Part shown: positions 7,469-8,626 of the stretch, piece by piece
Layout of the letters: the number at the start of each line of letters is the position of its first letter
Numbering within the stretch: the stretch's first letter is position 1
NCBI GenBank assembly: GCA_028866355.1
Contig: JAGWIH010000084.1
Location: forward strand, 1-8,626
Length of the DNA stretch: 8,626 nucleotides
Source: Alphaproteobacteria bacterium
GTDB lineage: Bacteria > Pseudomonadota > Alphaproteobacteria > ATCC43930 > CGMCC-115725
Direction: 5' to 3'
The notes under the pieces: generated by a model
Seen by the model: the letters and a program-made list of their open reading frames with translations, nothing else
What the model was told of the DNA's origin: nothing
Databases searched by the model: none
Translations under genes and position numbers: made by a program

Positions 7469-8313
7469 TGTGCCGCCCGGGCCGGCTGACGCGGCCGCGC
7501 CGTGCGCACGCCCCGTGCGAGCGCGCTGACGTCCTTGAGCACGGCCGGCACTAGGCCCGCCTTGGCCTTGCCGCGCTTGTCGAGATTCTTCGCCAGCCGG
7601 TCGACCAGCGCCGAGCCGACGACCGCGGCGTCGGCGATGCGCGCGACCTCGGCCGCCTGCGCCGGCGTACGGATGCCGAAACCGACGGCGATCGGCAAAC
7701 GCGTGTGGCGCCGGAGCCGCGCCACCGCCGCGGCGACGATGTCGGCCCGCGCCGATTTGGTACCGGTGATGCCGGCGATCGCGACGTAATAGAGAAAGCC
7801 GCCGGCATTATTCAGGATCGTCGGCAGGCGTTTGTCGTCGCTGGTCGGTGTCGCCAGGCGGATGAAGTCGATGCCGACGGCGCGCGCCGCCAGGCACAGC
7901 TCGTCGTCGTGCTCGGGCGGCAGATCGACGACGATCAAGCCGTCGCAGCCCGCCGCTTTGGCGTCCTTCAGGAACCGCGGCACGCCATAGTGATAGATCG
8001 GGTTGTAGTAACCCATCAGGATTGCCGGCGTATCGCTCTCGGCCTTGCGGAAGCGGCGCAGCACGTCGAGCGTCTTGGCGAGATTCATGCCGGCATTCAG
8101 GGCGCGCAGGCTCGCCGCCTGGATCGACGGGCCGTCGGCCATCGGATCGGAGAACGGCATGCCGATCTCGATCAGGTCGGCCCCGGCCTTGGGGAGCCGC
8201 GCCAGAAGCTTCTCGAACGTGGCGCGGTCGGGATCGCCGCAGGTGAGATAGGTCACGAGGCCGGCGCGGCCTTCAGCGTGGAGCTGCGCAAAGCGTGCGG
8301 CGATGCGGCTCAC
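7465..8313 (-). CDS. trpA: Tryptophan synthase alpha chain
   Basis: A 282-residue TIM-barrel protein, slightly longer than the 268 of enterobacterial TrpA because of a basic C-terminal tail. It cleaves indole-3-glycerol phosphate to indole and glyceraldehyde 3-phosphate and passes indole through a tunnel to TrpB in an alpha2-beta2 complex. The catalytic Glu49 (LIEIGMPFSDP) and Asp60 (MADGP) fall at the same numbers as in Salmonella TrpA. MGYYNPIYHYG, YYVAIAGITGT and the phosphate-binding VGFGIRTP and VGSALVD are present. The usual YYVS reads YYVA here. The start is GTG at 8311-8313, overlapping the trpB stop as GTGA. A GGAG (8321-8324) lies 7 bases upstream and supports it. The tail sequence GVRTARPRQPARAAQ looks unstructured. 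Confidence 0.97.
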   Translation of the reverse strand: MSRIAARFAQLHAEGRAGLVTYLTCGDPDRATFEKLLARLPKAGADLIEIGMPFSDPMADGPSIQAASLRALNAGMNLAKTLDVLRRFRKAESDTPAILMGYYNPIYHYGVPRFLKDAKAAGCDGLIVVDLPPEHDDELCLAARAVGIDFIRLATPTSDDKRLPTILNNAGGFLYYVAIAGITGTKSARADIVAAAVARLRRHTRLPIAVGFGIRTPAQAAEVARIADAAVVGSALVDRLAKNLDKRGKAKAGLVPAVLKDVSALARGVRTARPRQPARAAQ

Positions 8314-8626
8314 AGCTTCGCTCCGAGCGTCGCCGCTACGGTGTTGACGTCCTTGTCGCCGCGGCCCGACAGGTTGATCACCAGCAGATGGTCGCGCGGC
8401 AGGTCGGGCGCAAGTCTCGTTGCTGCGGCCACGGCGTGCGCCGATTCGAGCGCCGGGATGATGCCTTCGAGCCGCGTCAGCAGCTGGAAGGCGGTCAGTG
8501 CTTCGCGATCGGTCACGGTCACGTATTCAACACGCTTTTGTTCGAACAGCCAGGCGTGCTCCGGCCCGACGCCGGGATAATCGAGGCCGGCCGAAATCGA
8601 ATGGGTGTCGAGAATCTGGCCGTCCG
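8310..8626 (-). CDS. trpB: Tryptophan synthase beta chain (C-terminal end, 5' part outside window)
   Basis: Partial gene: 104 residues ending at TGA (8310-8312); the frame is open to the window edge. The PLP enzyme joins indole from TrpA to L-serine to give tryptophan. The visible part has HSISAGLDYPGVGPEHAW, where the Asp corresponds to Asp305 of Salmonella TrpB, then EGIIPALESAHA with the Glu350 equivalent, and VINLSGRGDKD, whose Ser matches Ser377 that contacts the PLP ring nitrogen. The frame continues past the internal GTG at 8520-8522, which is a Val codon within the protein and not the start. A short protein from that codon would lack most of the fold. It is the first gene of the - strand block within the window; trpF probably lies further upstream, as in relatives. 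Confidence 0.95.
   Translation of the reverse strand, partial: DGQILDTHSISAGLDYPGVGPEHAWLFEQKRVEYVTVTDREALTAFQLLTRLEGIIPALESAHAVAAATRLAPDLPRDHLLVINLSGRGDKDVNTVAATLGAKL
8321..8324 (-). promoter_or_regulatory. Ribosome binding site for trpA
   Basis: GGAG on the - strand (CTCC on +), 7 bases before the GTG start at 8313. It is inside the trpB 3' end. The good spacing decides for GTG 8313 as the trpA start, which also gives the catalytic residues their standard numbers. Confidence 0.6.

Noticed and set aside
8310..8522. Separate small gene of 70 codons starting at GTG 8520-8522
   Set aside because: The frame continues upstream to the window edge with conserved TrpB sequence, so this is just the TrpB C-terminus.
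7705..8580. Open frame on the + strand (291 codons) opposite trpA and trpB
   Set aside because: The opposite strand carries unambiguous TrpA and TrpB motifs throughout; this is a GC-driven shadow.
1..8626. Mobile element, CRISPR array, prophage, toxin-antitoxin or defence island
   Set aside because: No repeats with regular spacers, no transposase or integrase, no tRNA or attachment-like duplication, and every long stretch is explained by conserved housekeeping genes in a familiar order.

Overview
The window is a GC-rich stretch (roughly two thirds G+C by eye) of an alphaproteobacterial chromosome. Two blocks of housekeeping genes face each other. This identification rests on the gene order, which is characteristic of alphaproteobacteria (addB-addA-trxA converging on folC-accD-trpA-trpB), and on protein motifs read directly from the translations. 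AccD keeps all four zinc-finger cysteines. As I recall, many Rhizobiales AccD proteins have lost these, so a Rhodospirillales-like or related lineage seems more likely than a typical Rhizobium or Bradyrhizobium. That placement is inference.

Left block, + strand (2-5278): the C-terminal part of AddB, which is cut by the window edge; the complete AddA helicase-nuclease; a 112-bp gap holding a good sigma70-type promoter; and trxA (thioredoxin). addB and addA overlap by ATGA and should be translationally coupled. Together they form the AddAB double-strand-break resection enzyme, the counterpart of RecBCD. trxA appears to have its own promoter, with a possible 8-codon upstream ORF that ends on the trxA start codon.

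Right block, - strand (8626 down to 5283): the C-terminal end of TrpB (cut by the right edge), then TrpA, AccD and FolC. The junctions are very tight: overlaps of 4 bp (GTGA), 4 bp (ATGA) and 16 bp. This is the 3' part of a trp(F)BA-accD-folC transcription unit, joining the last step of tryptophan synthesis to the carboxyltransferase beta subunit of acetyl-CoA carboxylase and to folate synthesis and polyglutamylation. Its promoter and 5' genes lie outside the window.

The blocks meet tail to tail with only 4 bp between the trxA and folC stop codons. A GC-rich hairpin spans this junction and may terminate trxA transcription. There are no non-coding stretches over 300 bp. I saw no mobile elements, CRISPR arrays, tRNA or rRNA genes, and no sign of horizontal transfer. 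I found no credible undescribed system. The points worth a second look are small: the AddB nuclease domain without Fe-S cysteines, the trxA leader mini-ORF, the convergent terminator, and the retained AccD zinc finger.
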